Source: Novosphingobium subterraneum
GTDB taxonomy: Bacteria > Pseudomonadota > Alphaproteobacteria > Sphingomonadales > Sphingomonadaceae
DNA: 64,000 nt
Reading direction: 5' to 3'
NCBI RefSeq assembly: GCF_000807925.1
Contig: NZ_JRVC01000006.1
Location: 1-64,000 of the forward strand
Shown here: piece after piece, positions 35,268 through 44,232 of the stretch
How positions within the stretch are numbered: position 1 is the first letter of the stretch
How the letters are laid out: every line of letters begins with the position of its first letter
Program-made: the position numbers and the translations under genes
The notes under the pieces: model-generated
Told to the model about the DNA's origin: nothing
What the model saw: only the letters and a program-made list of their open reading frames with translations
Databases searched by the model: none

Positions 35268-35843
35268 TTAGAAGAAGCCCAGTGTCTGAACGAACAACCA
35301 CACGCCGGTGGCAACGAGCAGCGCGGCGGCAACCATTCGCACGATGTCGAGCGGAACACGCTTGATCAATTCGTTGCCGAAGATCACGGCTGGGACGTTG
35401 GCAATCATCATGCCAAGCGTCGTACCGGCAGTGACCGCGATGGCATCGTTGAAGCGTGCGCCCAAAGCAATCGTGGCGATCTGCGTCTTGTCGCCCATCT
35501 CGACGATGAAGAATGCCACCAGCGTAGTGAGAAATGCGCCGTAGCGCGAAGGCTTGGGTGCTTCGTCCTCGTCCATCTTGTCCGGCACCAGGGTCCACAG
35601 GCCCATGGCGACGAAACCGATGGCAATGGCGAAGCGGAACCACTGGCCATCGAGGAAGGCGGCGGCGGTCGCACCGAGCAGGGCAGCGAGGAAGTGGTTG
35701 GCAAGCGTTGCGCCAAGGATGCCGAGGACGATCGGCAGCGGCCTTTTGAACCGGGCGGCGAGGATGATTGCGAGCAATTGCGTCTTGTCGCCAATCTCGG
35801 CGAGCGCGACAATCGCGGTGGACGTGCTGAAGGCTTCGAGCAT
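35268..35843 (-). CDS. TMEM165/GDT1 family Mn2+ exporter (UPF0016)
   Basis: A 191-residue protein with six predicted helices and two copies of the family motif E-x-GD-(K/R)-(T/S): ALAEIGDKTQLLAI near residue 14 and FFIVEMGDKTQIATIAL near residue 112, separated by an acidic loop (DKMDEDEAPKP). Relatives move Mn2+ or Ca2+; bacterial members export manganese. An upstream yybP-ykoY riboswitch strongly supports Mn2+ export. ATG 35843 gives the usual N-terminus; TTG 35849 is an alternative. Confidence 0.95.
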   Translation of the reverse strand: MLEAFSTSTAIVALAEIGDKTQLLAIILAARFKRPLPIVLGILGATLANHFLAALLGATAAAFLDGQWFRFAIAIGFVAMGLWTLVPDKMDEDEAPKPSRYGAFLTTLVAFFIVEMGDKTQIATIALGARFNDAIAVTAGTTLGMMIANVPAVIFGNELIKRVPLDIVRMVAAALLVATGVWLFVQTLGFF

Positions 35844-35854
35844 CGACAATTCCG

Positions 35855-35905
35855 GGGCCGGGCGGAGCGATCAGGCCAACGACAGCTTACCCCTCCGCCC
35901 GGCCC
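35855..35905 (-). promoter_or_regulatory. Riboswitch expression-platform hairpin
   Basis: On the minus strand GGGCCGGGCGGAG pairs over 13 bp with CTCCGCCCGGCCC, ending 11 nt before the ATG. Its loop (35876-35886, GCTGTCGTTGG) can instead pair with CCAATGACAGC (35919-35929), which overlaps the 3' strand of aptamer stem P1. That gives a competing-stem switch. There is no T-tract, so control is probably at translation. Confidence 0.65.
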
Positions 35906-35921
35906 GGACGATGGGTTCGCT

Positions 35922-36047
35922 GTCATTGGTCTCGCCCGGTGGACAAAAGTCCTGCCGCCTGCGCCATGGTCTCTCGACCAAGCATGTTGACGCTGAGGGC
36001 CGCGCCAGGCCCGAAAACCTGCCAGCGGTGGCTACTCCCCAAATGAC
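35922..36047 (-). promoter_or_regulatory. yybP-ykoY manganese riboswitch aptamer
   Basis: The minus strand carries the conserved features: GGGGAGTAGCC (from 36040), an internal GCGTCAACATGCTT, and GGGCGAGACC (about 35928-35937). P1 closes the structure by pairing GTCATTTGG (36047-36039) with CCAATGAC (35929-35922), with one bulge. The two conserved internal loops (GGGGAGTA and GGCGAGACC) form the Mn2+ site in known structures. The downstream gene is a GDT1-type exporter, the expected partner. In this class metal binding turns expression on. Confidence 0.92.
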
Positions 36048-36145
36048 GTGGGGTGCCGTTAGCTGCGTATGGCGTGGCATGCAAGTGCAGGCTATGGGCA
36101 GTAGCAACGCTATCCGACCACGGGTGCGCCGGGGAAAGTCAGATC

Positions 36146-37465
36146 GTGAAGCGCATTGCCGTTGCCGTCCTTGCCTGCAGCATTGCGCTGCCCGCGCAGG
36201 CCGAGGAAGGCCCGTGGACGTTGTCAGCCTCGGCGCGGCTGCGTGTGGAATCGATCGGCGGGCAGTTCCGCCCCGCCCCTGCCCCCGCAACCGACACGAT
36301 GGTTTCGCTCAGGACCGAGCTTGCCGCCGGCTATGATGCCGGGCCGGTGCGGTTCAATGCCGAGCTCTGGGACGCGCGGGCTTGGGGACAGGACGCGCGC
36401 TCTTCAGCGAACACTGGCGAGGTCAACGCGCTCGAACTGGTGCAGGCGAACATGGCGGTGAAGCTGGCGGGCAAGAGCACGCTGACGCTGGGGCGCTACA
36501 CCCTCGACCTCGGCAACCGGCGCATGGTGGCGCGTCAGCGATTTCGCAATACGACCAATGCCTTCACGGGCGCGCATCTTGAGCTGGACGGGGGCAAGGG
36601 ACGCAGGCTCGACCTGATGTTCGCCCTGCCCCACCAGCGCCTGCCGGACGACGTTGCGGGCATTCGCGAGGACCGGGTGAAGTGGGACCGCGAGAACTTC
36701 GACGTCATGTTCTTTGGCGCGCATGGTACGCTGCCGCAGGTGCTTGGTGGGACCCTTCAGCCCTATGCCTTCGGACTGATCGAGCGCGACGGCGCGGGGC
36801 TGGCGACAGCGAACCGGCGGATCGGCACGGTGGGCGCGCGCCACTTCGTGAAGGCAAGCGCCGGGGCTTGGGACCACGACGTCGAAGGCGCGGTCCAGTT
36901 CGGCAAGGCACGGCGGACATCGGGGGTGGCGGATGTGACCGATCTCAACGTGTTCGCCTGGTTCGTCCACGCCGATGCCGGCTATACCTTTGCCGGTGGC
37001 TGGAAGCCCCGCGTGGTGGCGATGTTCGACGCCGCGAGTGGCGATAAGGGCAGCGCGCGCAAGTTCACCCGTTTCGACACGCTCTATTCGGCGCGGCGCT
37101 TCGAATTCGGGCCAAACGGGCTTTACGGGCCGTTTCGGCGGAGCAACATCGTCTCGCCCTCGCTGCGTCTGGAAGTGACTCCCTCGAAGCGAACCGACGC
37201 TTTCGCGGCGTGGCGCACGGCCTGGGCCGAGAACCGGCGCGACCAGTTTGCCGCGACCGGGGTGCGTGATGCCAGCGGAGCCTCAGGCAGCCTCGGCGGG
37301 CACCAGATCGAAGGGCGCGTACGGCACTGGATCGTGCCGGGGCTGCTGCAGGTGGATGGCGGAGCGGCAGTGCTGTTCAAGCGGAGCCTGCTGCGCGACG
37401 CGCCGAATGCGCCGCCGACCGGGAATACGACCTACGGCTATTTGGATGTCACGCTGACGCTCTGA
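36146..37465 (+). CDS. Alginate-export-type outer-membrane beta-barrel protein
   Basis: A 439-residue protein with a signal peptide (RIAVAVLACSIALPAQA, cleavage after AQA). The mature part is rich in alternating beta strands (TLSASARLRVESIGGQF, VRFNAELWDARAWG) and has the block TLGRYTLDLGNRRMVARQRFRNT, typical of the alginate-export domain family of porin-like barrels. The C-terminal strand ends YGYLDVTLTL. GTG 36146 follows GGGGAAAG. The substrate is unknown; no exopolysaccharide genes are adjacent. Its upstream region overlaps the divergent riboswitch promoter region, and its last 28 bp overlap the convergent DUF1289 gene. Confidence 0.88.
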   Translation: MKRIAVAVLACSIALPAQAEEGPWTLSASARLRVESIGGQFRPAPAPATDTMVSLRTELAAGYDAGPVRFNAELWDARAWGQDARSSANTGEVNALELVQANMAVKLAGKSTLTLGRYTLDLGNRRMVARQRFRNTTNAFTGAHLELDGGKGRRLDLMFALPHQRLPDDVAGIREDRVKWDRENFDVMFFGAHGTLPQVLGGTLQPYAFGLIERDGAGLATANRRIGTVGARHFVKASAGAWDHDVEGAVQFGKARRTSGVADVTDLNVFAWFVHADAGYTFAGGWKPRVVAMFDAASGDKGSARKFTRFDTLYSARRFEFGPNGLYGPFRRSNIVSPSLRLEVTPSKRTDAFAAWRTAWAENRRDQFAATGVRDASGASGSLGGHQIEGRVRHWIVPGLLQVDGGAAVLFKRSLLRDAPNAPPTGNTTYGYLDVTLTL

Positions 37466-37626
37466 CGCGCAGCGAGGTCGCGCAGGATCGCGTGCTTGTG
37501 CGCAGCCGATGCCGTGAACCATGCCGTGATTTCAGCCAGTGTGCGATGGCAACCGCGGCACTGCGTGCTGACCGGATCGATTTCGCAGACACCGGTGCAT
37601 GGGCTGGGCGGGTGATCGTCGTTCAC
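37438..37626 (-). CDS. DUF1289 small Cys-rich protein
   Basis: A 62-residue protein with SPCTGVCEID and QCRGCHRTLAEI, the four conserved cysteines (C..C then C..C) of DUF1289, likely a small zinc or iron-sulfur binder. Function unknown. Its ATG overlaps the M20 peptidase stop by 4 bp, so it is translated from the same mRNA. Its 3' end overlaps the end of the convergent barrel gene by 28 bp. Confidence 0.9.
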   Translation of the reverse strand: MNDDHPPSPCTGVCEIDPVSTQCRGCHRTLAEITAWFTASAAHKHAILRDLAARQSVSVTSK

Positions 37627-38933
37627 CGGTCGGACTTTTCCGCCGCCAGCCGCGTCATCAGCAGGGCAGCGCGCTTGGCCTGGGTCCAGATGCTGGCGAC
37701 ATCGACAGTCTCGCCGGGCGCATGGTCGCCGGTGGAATGGGGGCCGAGGCCGACGAGACCGTCAATGTATTCGGCAACGAAGCTGATGTCGCCCGCGCCG
37801 CGCTTCATCGGATCGAGCGGCTGCATCTCAGGCAGATCGAGCGTGGCGTTGACCCGATTCAGCTTGGCGAGGAGCGCCTTGTTGCCTGCGGTCGGCGCCA
37901 TCGGCGGGTAGCCTTCGCTGAACGTGATCTTCGCCGAGGTGACGCCTGGGTAACTGCGCGCCACGATCCACTCCATCTTGCGCATCGCGGCAGCGTTCTG
38001 TTCGAGGCTGAGTGTGCGCAGGTCCCCGCGCGCCACGACCTTTCCGGGGATAATATTGGTCTTGCCCTGCGCCGAAACATGAGCGTTGTCATCGGCCACG
38101 TCAGCTTCCGCCCCACCCGCGATCAGGCCCACGTTAAGGGTAAGGTAGGGTTCGGGCAGTTCCTCCCGGAAAGCGCTCAAGATCCTCGACGCAGCATAGA
38201 TGGCGCCATCGCCGGCATTTGCCCCCCAGACACCGCTGGAGTGGCCGGACTTCGCCTCGACCGTCAGCGTCCAGCTTTGCGAGGAGCGGCGGGCGATCGA
38301 TCCCATGTCCTTGCCATTTTCGCGGCTCAGCCCTTCGAAATCGAGCGCGACATCGGCAGCCTTGGCTGCGGTGACAAGATCTGCGCGTGCGACTTCGGTG
38401 GGGGAGCCTGCCTCTTCCTCGTCACCGGTGAGGAATACCTCGATGTTGGCGTTCTTGAGCGTGCCTGCCGTTTGCATGGCACGAACGGCGGCGAGGATCA
38501 CGGCGATACCGCCCTTGTCGTCACCCACGCCGGGACCGGTCGCCTTGTCGCCGTTCAGCACATAGGTCTGGAACGGGGAATCTGGCTCGAACACGGTATC
38601 GAGGTGGCCGATCAGCAGGAGCTTCTTCCCGCCCTTGCGACCCTTGTGCGTGAGCACGAGATGCCCGGCGCGCCCGGTCTGCCCCATCGGAATCCAGCGC
38701 GAAGTGAATCCCAGAGCCGTGAACTCGGGCGCAACGATATCGCGCAACCTTCGTACGCCTTCGAGATTGCGGCTGCCCGAGTTCTGGTTGACCATTGTTT
38801 CAAGGAACTTGAGGGTGCGCGCCTGTTCGGCATCGACGGTGGCGACCATCCTTGCCTCGGCCCCCGTGGGCGCGGCCTGCGCAGAGCTGCCGACAAGGAC
38901 GAAGGCAGAAACCAGACCAATCGTGAAACGCAT
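37623..38933 (-). CDS. Exported M20 metallopeptidase (CPG2-like)
   Basis: A 436-residue dizinc peptidase with a signal peptide (FTIGLVSAFVLVGSSAQA), so it acts in the periplasm. Metal ligands: His of IGHLDTVF, bridging Asp of GPGVGDDKGG, catalytic Glu and ligand of LTGDEEEAGS, Asp of ALDFEG, and C-terminal His of GPHSTGDHAPGE. The order matches glutamate carboxypeptidase (CPG2), which releases C-terminal Glu from folates and peptides; the true substrate is unknown. AAGGAG precedes the ATG. It is followed by the DUF1289 gene. Confidence 0.94.
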   Translation of the reverse strand: MRFTIGLVSAFVLVGSSAQAAPTGAEARMVATVDAEQARTLKFLETMVNQNSGSRNLEGVRRLRDIVAPEFTALGFTSRWIPMGQTGRAGHLVLTHKGRKGGKKLLLIGHLDTVFEPDSPFQTYVLNGDKATGPGVGDDKGGIAVILAAVRAMQTAGTLKNANIEVFLTGDEEEAGSPTEVARADLVTAAKAADVALDFEGLSRENGKDMGSIARRSSQSWTLTVEAKSGHSSGVWGANAGDGAIYAASRILSAFREELPEPYLTLNVGLIAGGAEADVADDNAHVSAQGKTNIIPGKVVARGDLRTLSLEQNAAAMRKMEWIVARSYPGVTSAKITFSEGYPPMAPTAGNKALLAKLNRVNATLDLPEMQPLDPMKRGAGDISFVAEYIDGLVGLGPHSTGDHAPGETVDVASIWTQAKRAALLMTRLAAEKSDR

Positions 38934-39260
38934 CGACCCACTCCTTTTGCGGGCACGTTGGCGAGCTGGACGAAGCCTTGCAACCGCCTTTTGCCCGAAT
39001 TTCCTTGCTTTAACGGGAAGTGCTGCCTATGTGCACCGCAGCAAGACCGGTGGCGGGCAACCCGCTGCAGTCCGGATGCTGGCGTGAGATTTCGCTGAAA
39101 CGGCAGAAATCCGCTCCGGACGAACGGTTGTTGCCCCGCCCGCTTCCCCTTTCACGCATGGGTCGCATGATCGACCCCGCTCGTGCCCTTCAGGCGCGTG
39201 CGCCCAGCGAATTCAACTCGCGCGTCGGCCCTGCGCCGATACGCCCACGAAAGCATATTC
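38934..39260. other. Spacer between M20 peptidase and DEAD-box helicase
   Basis: A 327-bp divergent spacer without a convincing gene; short open frames have no recognisable product or ribosome-binding site. It must hold promoters for both genes and a long leader for the helicase, as is common for cold-inducible RNA helicases. I see no known RNA family and no strong hairpin. The helicase start lacks a clear Shine-Dalgarno. Confidence 0.5.
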
Positions 39261-40793
39261 ATGTCATTCTTCGCCGAACTCGGCCTTGCCGAACCCATTC
39301 TCCGCGCCCTTGAAACCAAGGGCTACAACGATCCCACGCCAATCCAGCGCCAGGCCATCCCGGCCCTGCTGCAGGGCCGTGACCTGCTTGGCATCGCGCA
39401 GACCGGCACCGGCAAGACCGCCGCGTTCTCGCTGCCTTCGCTGCACCGGCTTGCCGCCAACCCGCAGCCGCGCAAGCCGGCCTCGTGCCGCATGCTGGTG
39501 CTTTCGCCGACGCGCGAACTGGCCGCACAGATCGCTGACAACATGAAGGGCTACGCCCGCAACCTCAACATGTCGGTAGACTGCGTGTTCGGCGGCGTGC
39601 CCGTCGGCAAGCAGGCCCGCCGCCTCGTGCCGGGCGTCGACATTCTGGTCGCCACGCCGGGCCGCCTGCTCGACCTGATCGACCAGCGCGCGCTGACGCT
39701 TGGCCGCACCGAAATCTTCGTGCTCGACGAAGCCGACCAGATGATGGACCTCGGCTTCATCCACGCGCTGAAGCGCGTGGCCAACCTGCTGCCCAAGACC
39801 CGCCAGAGCCTGTTCTTCTCGGCCACGATGCCCAAGGCCATCGAAGATCTGGGCAAGCAGTTCATCGTCAATCCGGTGCGCGTCGAAGTCGCCCCGAACT
39901 CGACCACGGCCGAGCGGGTCGAGCAGTACGTGACCTTCATCAACCAGGCCGAGAAGCAGGCCCTGCTGACGCTGCGCATCCGTGCGCTGCTGGCATCGAA
40001 GGAACTGGACCGCGCGCTGGTGTTCACCCGCACCAAGCACGGCGCCGACCGCGTGGTGCGCCACCTTTCGTCCGCAGGGATCGACGCTCGTGCCATCCAC
40101 GGCAACAAGAGCCAGGCGCAGCGCACTGCCGCGCTCGAGGCTTTCCGTCAGGGTTCGTGCCCGGTGCTGGTCGCTACCGACATCGCCGCGCGTGGCATCG
40201 ACGTTTCGGGTGTGAGCCACGTGTTCAACTTCGAACTGCCAAACGTGCCAGAACAGTACGTCCACCGCATCGGCCGCACCGCGCGTGCCGGGGCTGACGG
40301 CATTGCCATCAGCTTCTGTGCGCCGGACGAGAAGCCCTACCTCAAGGACATCGAGAAGCTGACCCGGGTCAAGATCGACACCATGGGCCTGCCCGAGAAT
40401 TTCATGGCCGAAGCCGCCAAGCTGCCTGCACCGAGCCGCAAGCCTGCGGAAATGGAGCAGGATGCCCGCCGTGACGCGCGCGATGCACGCGGCAATGGCG
40501 GTCGTGGTGCCGGCGGTCAGGGTCGCGGCGGCGAAGGTCGTGGTGGGCAGAACCGCAACAGCCAGGCCCACGGGGGCCGCGCGCAAGGCCGGGACGGGCG
40601 CCCGCGCGATGTCTCGCCGCGTCAGGAGCGTCGTGACGGCGGTGCCGCCGATCGTGGTCCGGTGCGCAATCCGGTGCTCGAAGCCACACTCAACGGTGGC
40701 GAGCGCGAGGACGGCAACAAGCCGCGTCGCTTCCGTCCGCGCGGTGCGCCGGGCGTCGGTGCGCACAAGCACAAGGTTCGCCGCGCGAGCTGA
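39261..40793 (+). CDS. DEAD-box RNA helicase with RG-rich tail
   Basis: A 510-residue ATP-dependent RNA helicase. Motifs in order: Q-motif GYNDPTPIQRQAIP, I AQTGTGKT, Ia PTRELAAQ, GG, TPGRLLDL, II DEADQM, III SAT, V ATDIAARGIDV, VI HRIGRTARAG. The core ends about residue 390. The remaining 120 residues are a disordered basic tail with GGRGAGGQGRGGEGRGGQ repeats and RNQ-rich runs, suited to RNA binding and condensation. It resembles RhlE/SrmB-type helicases of ribosome assembly and RNA decay. ATG 39261 is chosen from homology. Confidence 0.96.
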   Translation: MSFFAELGLAEPILRALETKGYNDPTPIQRQAIPALLQGRDLLGIAQTGTGKTAAFSLPSLHRLAANPQPRKPASCRMLVLSPTRELAAQIADNMKGYARNLNMSVDCVFGGVPVGKQARRLVPGVDILVATPGRLLDLIDQRALTLGRTEIFVLDEADQMMDLGFIHALKRVANLLPKTRQSLFFSATMPKAIEDLGKQFIVNPVRVEVAPNSTTAERVEQYVTFINQAEKQALLTLRIRALLASKELDRALVFTRTKHGADRVVRHLSSAGIDARAIHGNKSQAQRTAALEAFRQGSCPVLVATDIAARGIDVSGVSHVFNFELPNVPEQYVHRIGRTARAGADGIAISFCAPDEKPYLKDIEKLTRVKIDTMGLPENFMAEAAKLPAPSRKPAEMEQDARRDARDARGNGGRGAGGQGRGGEGRGGQNRNSQAHGGRAQGRDGRPRDVSPRQERRDGGAADRGPVRNPVLEATLNGGEREDGNKPRRFRPRGAPGVGAHKHKVRRAS

Positions 40794-40865
40794 TCTGCGG
40801 AAGGCTCGGCCCTGCCCCAAGGCAGGGCTGTCCTCCGCCTCAAAAGCTTGGCATAGGGACGCGCA

Positions 40866-41576
40866 ATGGACAGCGTTCTAGCCTCGGCGATTGCCATGAC
40901 CGTGATCGTCGCGGTGCGCTATCTGATCACCAGCGGAATGTTCGCCTGGGCGACGCACAAGGTGCGGCCGGGGCATTATGCTGGCCTTGAAAAGCAGATC
41001 CGTTCGGAGATCACCTGGAGCCTCGCCACCGCCGCAATCTACGGCGTGCCGGCCGGCGTGGTCGCGTGGGGCTGGCAGCAGCGCGGATGGACCAAGATCT
41101 ATGTCGACCCGCTGGCCTATCCGCTGTGGTGGATGCCGGTCTCGCTGCTGCTTTACCTCTTCATCCATGACACCTGGTTCTACTGGACGCATCGCTGGAT
41201 GCATCGTCCGCAGGTGTTCCGGCGCATCCATGCCATCCATCATGCCAGCCGCCCGCCCACGGCATGGGCCGCCATGAACTTCCATCCAATCGAGGCGGCA
41301 ATCGTCTCGCTGCTGATTCCGGCGCTGGTCTTCGTCATCCCGATCCATGTCGGGATGCTCGGGCTGGTGCTGCTGGTGATGACCGTGATGGGCGTGACCA
41401 ATCACATGGGCTGGGAGATGTTCCCCCGCTGGCTCGTTCATTCTGGCGCAGGGAACTGGCTGATAACGGCGAGCCATCACCATCGTCATCATGAACTCTA
41501 TCGCTGCAACTACGGTCTCTATTTCCGTTTCTGGGACCGGCTGTGCGGCACAGACAAGGGACTGTCCGCACCATGA
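40866..41576 (+). CDS. Fatty acid hydroxylase/sterol desaturase superfamily protein
   Basis: A 236-residue di-iron membrane oxygenase. The eight-His pattern is present: HDTWFYWTHRWMH (about 105-117), HAIHH (about 124-128) and HHHRHHELY near the C-terminus. Four or so helices surround the site. Such enzymes hydroxylate or desaturate lipids, sterols or carotenoids; in sphingomonads carotenoid or sphingolipid hydroxylation is plausible but not shown. The stop overlaps the next start by 4 bp, in a four-gene run to the CitE-like gene. Confidence 0.92.
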   Translation: MDSVLASAIAMTVIVAVRYLITSGMFAWATHKVRPGHYAGLEKQIRSEITWSLATAAIYGVPAGVVAWGWQQRGWTKIYVDPLAYPLWWMPVSLLLYLFIHDTWFYWTHRWMHRPQVFRRIHAIHHASRPPTAWAAMNFHPIEAAIVSLLIPALVFVIPIHVGMLGLVLLVMTVMGVTNHMGWEMFPRWLVHSGAGNWLITASHHHRHHELYRCNYGLYFRFWDRLCGTDKGLSAP

Positions 41577-42001
41577 AGCGCGCCTTACTCCTTCTGCCAT
41601 TTCTTCTCGCCGGAAATGCCCCTGCGCCGACAAGCATCACGGTCGACATCAATGGCCTGCGCAATGCCAAGGGCATGATCTGGCTGTGCATGAGCGCAAA
41701 CCCCAAGCTGTTCCCGGAAGGATGCGACAAGGACCCCAATCGCCGCACCGCGTCGATCCGGGCAGACCAGCCCGGCCCGCTGGTGATCCGCGACGTGATG
41801 CCGGGGCGCTATGCCATCGTTCTCCTGCATGACGAGAATGGGAACAAGAAGATGGACAAGACGCTGTTCCTGCCGAAGGAAGGTTTCGGCTTCTCGCGCG
41901 ATGCGCCGGTCAAGATGTCGGCGCCCAAGTTCGAGGCGGCGGCCTTTGACGTTACCGGCGGCGCACCTGTCCGCATGAAGATGAAGGTCCGATACCTGTA
42001 G
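41573..42001 (+). CDS. DUF2141 exported protein
   Basis: A 142-residue protein with a short signal peptide (KRALLLLPFLLAGNAPAP). The mature domain is a beta sandwich with SITVDINGLRNAKGMIWLCMSA, PGRYAIVLLHDENGNKKMDK and FGFSRDAPVKMSAPKFEAAAF, the DUF2141 signature, including the DxNxNxKxD loop that looks like a metal-binding turn. Function unknown; it often accompanies carotenoid or lipid genes. Start and stop overlap both neighbours (ATGA and TAGTG), so the run is translationally coupled. Confidence 0.9.
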   Translation: MKRALLLLPFLLAGNAPAPTSITVDINGLRNAKGMIWLCMSANPKLFPEGCDKDPNRRTASIRADQPGPLVIRDVMPGRYAIVLLHDENGNKKMDKTLFLPKEGFGFSRDAPVKMSAPKFEAAAFDVTGGAPVRMKMKVRYL

Positions 42002-43260
42002 TGCCAGCCGCTTCTGCCAAGCCTGTCCATGGAAGTCCCCTAGCACCGTTCCGTTACCCCGCATTCCGGGCAATCTGGACGGCCAACCTGTTCTCCAACA
42101 TCGGCTCGATGATCCAGTCGGTGGGCGCGGCATGGCTGATGACCGAGCTGACCACCAGCCACGTGCTGGTGGCGCTGGTTCAGGCCTCGGCAACGATCCC
42201 GATCCTCCTGCTGGGCGTATTCGCGGGCGCCATTGCCGACAACTACGATCGCCGCCGGGTGATGCTGGCGGCACAGACCGGCATGCTGATCGTGTCCTCG
42301 GTGCTGGCCGTGCTCGCCTATACCGGCAATGTCGGGCCATTCTCCTTGCTGGCGCTCACGTTGATGGTGGGTATGGGTACGGCGCTGAACGGCCCCGCAT
42401 GGCAAGCGTCGGTGCGGCTGCAGGTGGGGCGGCAAGACCTGCCGCAAGCAATCTCGCTCAATGCGATCTCGTTCAATCTGGCAAGGAGCGTCGGGCCAGC
42501 GCTCGGCGGGATACTCATCTCGCTGTGGGACACGAGCCTTGCCTTTGCGCTCAACGCAATCAGCTATCTCGGCATGATCGTGGTGCTGTCGCGCTGGCGG
42601 CCCGAATCGCTACCGCCGATGCGCGAGCCGATGCTGGCGGCGATCGGCCGGGGCGTGCGGTTCTGCGCCTCGTCCTCGCCGATCCGCAAGGTGCTGCTGC
42701 GCGGTCTGGCCATCGGCTTTGGCGCGGCAGGCCTGCAGGCACTGATGCCGAGCGTGGCGCGCGACATGCTCAAGGGCAGCGAGCTTGATTACGGCCTGAT
42801 GCTGGGCGGGTTCGGCATCGGTTCGATCGTGACGGCACTGTTCGTCTCGAAAGTGCGGCAACGGCTTGGCAGCGAGACCGTGGTGACCGGGGCGACGCTG
42901 ATCTTCGCCTGCGCGCAATTGCTGATGGCTTCGGCCACGGGCATCCCGATGGCCGTGCTCGCCGCCTTCGTGGGTGGCATGGGTTGGGCCAGCGCAATGA
43001 CCAGCCTCAACGTGGCGATGCAGTTGCGCAGTCCGGAAGACATTCTGGGCCGCTGCCTGTCGATCTATCAGGCGGTGACCTTTGGCGGCATGGCGCTGGG
43101 CGCGTGGTGCTGGGGCTCGGTGGCCGATCTTGCCAGCTTGCCGACCGCACTTCATGCCGCAGCGGCGTGGCTGGTGCTTTCACTTGCCATGCACTTTTTT
43201 GCGCCTATGCCGACGCGCGAAGAGGGGCGGCTGGACGCTGTCCCTGCGCCAAAACGCTAG
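42001..43260 (+). CDS. MFS transporter (MFS_3/EntS-like)
   Basis: A 419-residue major-facilitator exporter with 12 predicted helices. The N-terminal APFRYPAFRAIWTANLFSNIGSMIQSVGAAWLM and motif A GAIADNYDRRRVMLAAQ fit the MFS_3 branch that includes the enterobactin exporter EntS and drug pumps. GTG 42001 overlaps the preceding TAG by one base. Substrate unknown; the gene context (lipid hydroxylase, DUF2141) suggests export of a small lipid-like product, which is speculation. Confidence 0.9.
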   Translation: MPAASAKPVHGSPLAPFRYPAFRAIWTANLFSNIGSMIQSVGAAWLMTELTTSHVLVALVQASATIPILLLGVFAGAIADNYDRRRVMLAAQTGMLIVSSVLAVLAYTGNVGPFSLLALTLMVGMGTALNGPAWQASVRLQVGRQDLPQAISLNAISFNLARSVGPALGGILISLWDTSLAFALNAISYLGMIVVLSRWRPESLPPMREPMLAAIGRGVRFCASSSPIRKVLLRGLAIGFGAAGLQALMPSVARDMLKGSELDYGLMLGGFGIGSIVTALFVSKVRQRLGSETVVTGATLIFACAQLLMASATGIPMAVLAAFVGGMGWASAMTSLNVAMQLRSPEDILGRCLSIYQAVTFGGMALGAWCWGSVADLASLPTALHAAAAWLVLSLAMHFFAPMPTREEGRLDAVPAPKR

Positions 43261-43279
43261 AAGTTCGAAGGTTCTCGCC

Positions 43280-44152
43280 ATGACCGACGCCCGCCCCTTG
43301 CGCTCGCTTCTCTACATGCCGGCCAGCAATGCCCGGGCGATGGCCAAAGCGCGCAGCCTCGATTGCGATGCAGTGTGCCTCGATCTGGAAGACGCGGTGG
43401 CGCCCGAAGCCAAGGCCGAAGCACGCGCGGCGCTGGTCGCCGAGGTACAGGCAGGAGGCTTCGGTCATCGACGACTGATCGCGCGGATCAACGGCCTGTC
43501 GACGCCATGGGGGCATGACGATCTCGCTGCGCTCGCACAGGCTCCGGTCGAGGCAGTGCTCGCTCCGAAGGTCGATGACTCTGCCAACGTGCAGGCACTT
43601 TCGGCCGGGATGGACGCTGCCGGCTTCGCGCCCGACGTGAAACTGTGGGTAATGGTCGAGACGCCGCGCGCCGTTTTGGCGCTGGAGCGGATTGCCGATT
43701 GCGCAAGAGTCACGCGGCTTGCAGGCTTCGTGCTGGGGCTCAACGATCTCGCCAAGGATAGCGGCATTGCCCAGTTGCCGGGGCGCATTGCCTTCCTGCC
43801 GGTGCTGACCATGGCCGTCCTGGCGGCGCGGGCCAATGGCCTCGTGATCCTCGACGGCGTGTGCAACGCAATCGAGGATACCGCGCGGCTCGAAGCCGAA
43901 TGCGTGCAGGCGCGCGAGTCGGGATTTGATGGAAAGACGCTGATTCACCCGGCGCAACTTGCCACCTGCAACCGTGTGTTCGCACCGAGCGAAGCCGATA
44001 TCGCCGAAGCGGAGTCCATCGTCGCGGCCTTTGCCGACCCGGCAAATGTCGGCAAGGGCGCGCTGCGCCTCAACGGGAAAATGGTGGAATTACTGCACCT
44101 TGCCCAAGCCGAGAAGGTATTGGCCACCGCCGCCGCCATCGCTGCGCGTTAA
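43280..44152 (+). CDS. HpcH/HpaI aldolase (CitE-like acyl-CoA lyase)
   Basis: A 290-residue TIM-barrel lyase. Recognised by RSLLYMPASNARAMAKA (CoA-binding Arg), CLDLEDAVAPEAK (metal-binding Glu/Asp), RINGLSTPWGHDDL, VMVETPRAVLALE and DGKTLIHPAQL. Stand-alone CitE proteins cleave or hydrolyse (S)-citramalyl-CoA, malyl-CoA or methylmalyl-CoA; the substrate is not fixed here. No citrate lyase alpha or gamma subunits are nearby. ATG 43280 follows the MFS gene by 19 bp; probably the last gene of this run. Confidence 0.93.
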   Translation: MTDARPLRSLLYMPASNARAMAKARSLDCDAVCLDLEDAVAPEAKAEARAALVAEVQAGGFGHRRLIARINGLSTPWGHDDLAALAQAPVEAVLAPKVDDSANVQALSAGMDAAGFAPDVKLWVMVETPRAVLALERIADCARVTRLAGFVLGLNDLAKDSGIAQLPGRIAFLPVLTMAVLAARANGLVILDGVCNAIEDTARLEAECVQARESGFDGKTLIHPAQLATCNRVFAPSEADIAEAESIVAAFADPANVGKGALRLNGKMVELLHLAQAEKVLATAAAIAAR

Positions 44153-44232
44153 CCCCGTATAAGCTCCACTGGCGCAACTTAAGCACTTCTTCACGAAGTT
44201 GCGCCAGACCAGTCCTCAATCAAGGGGACCAG

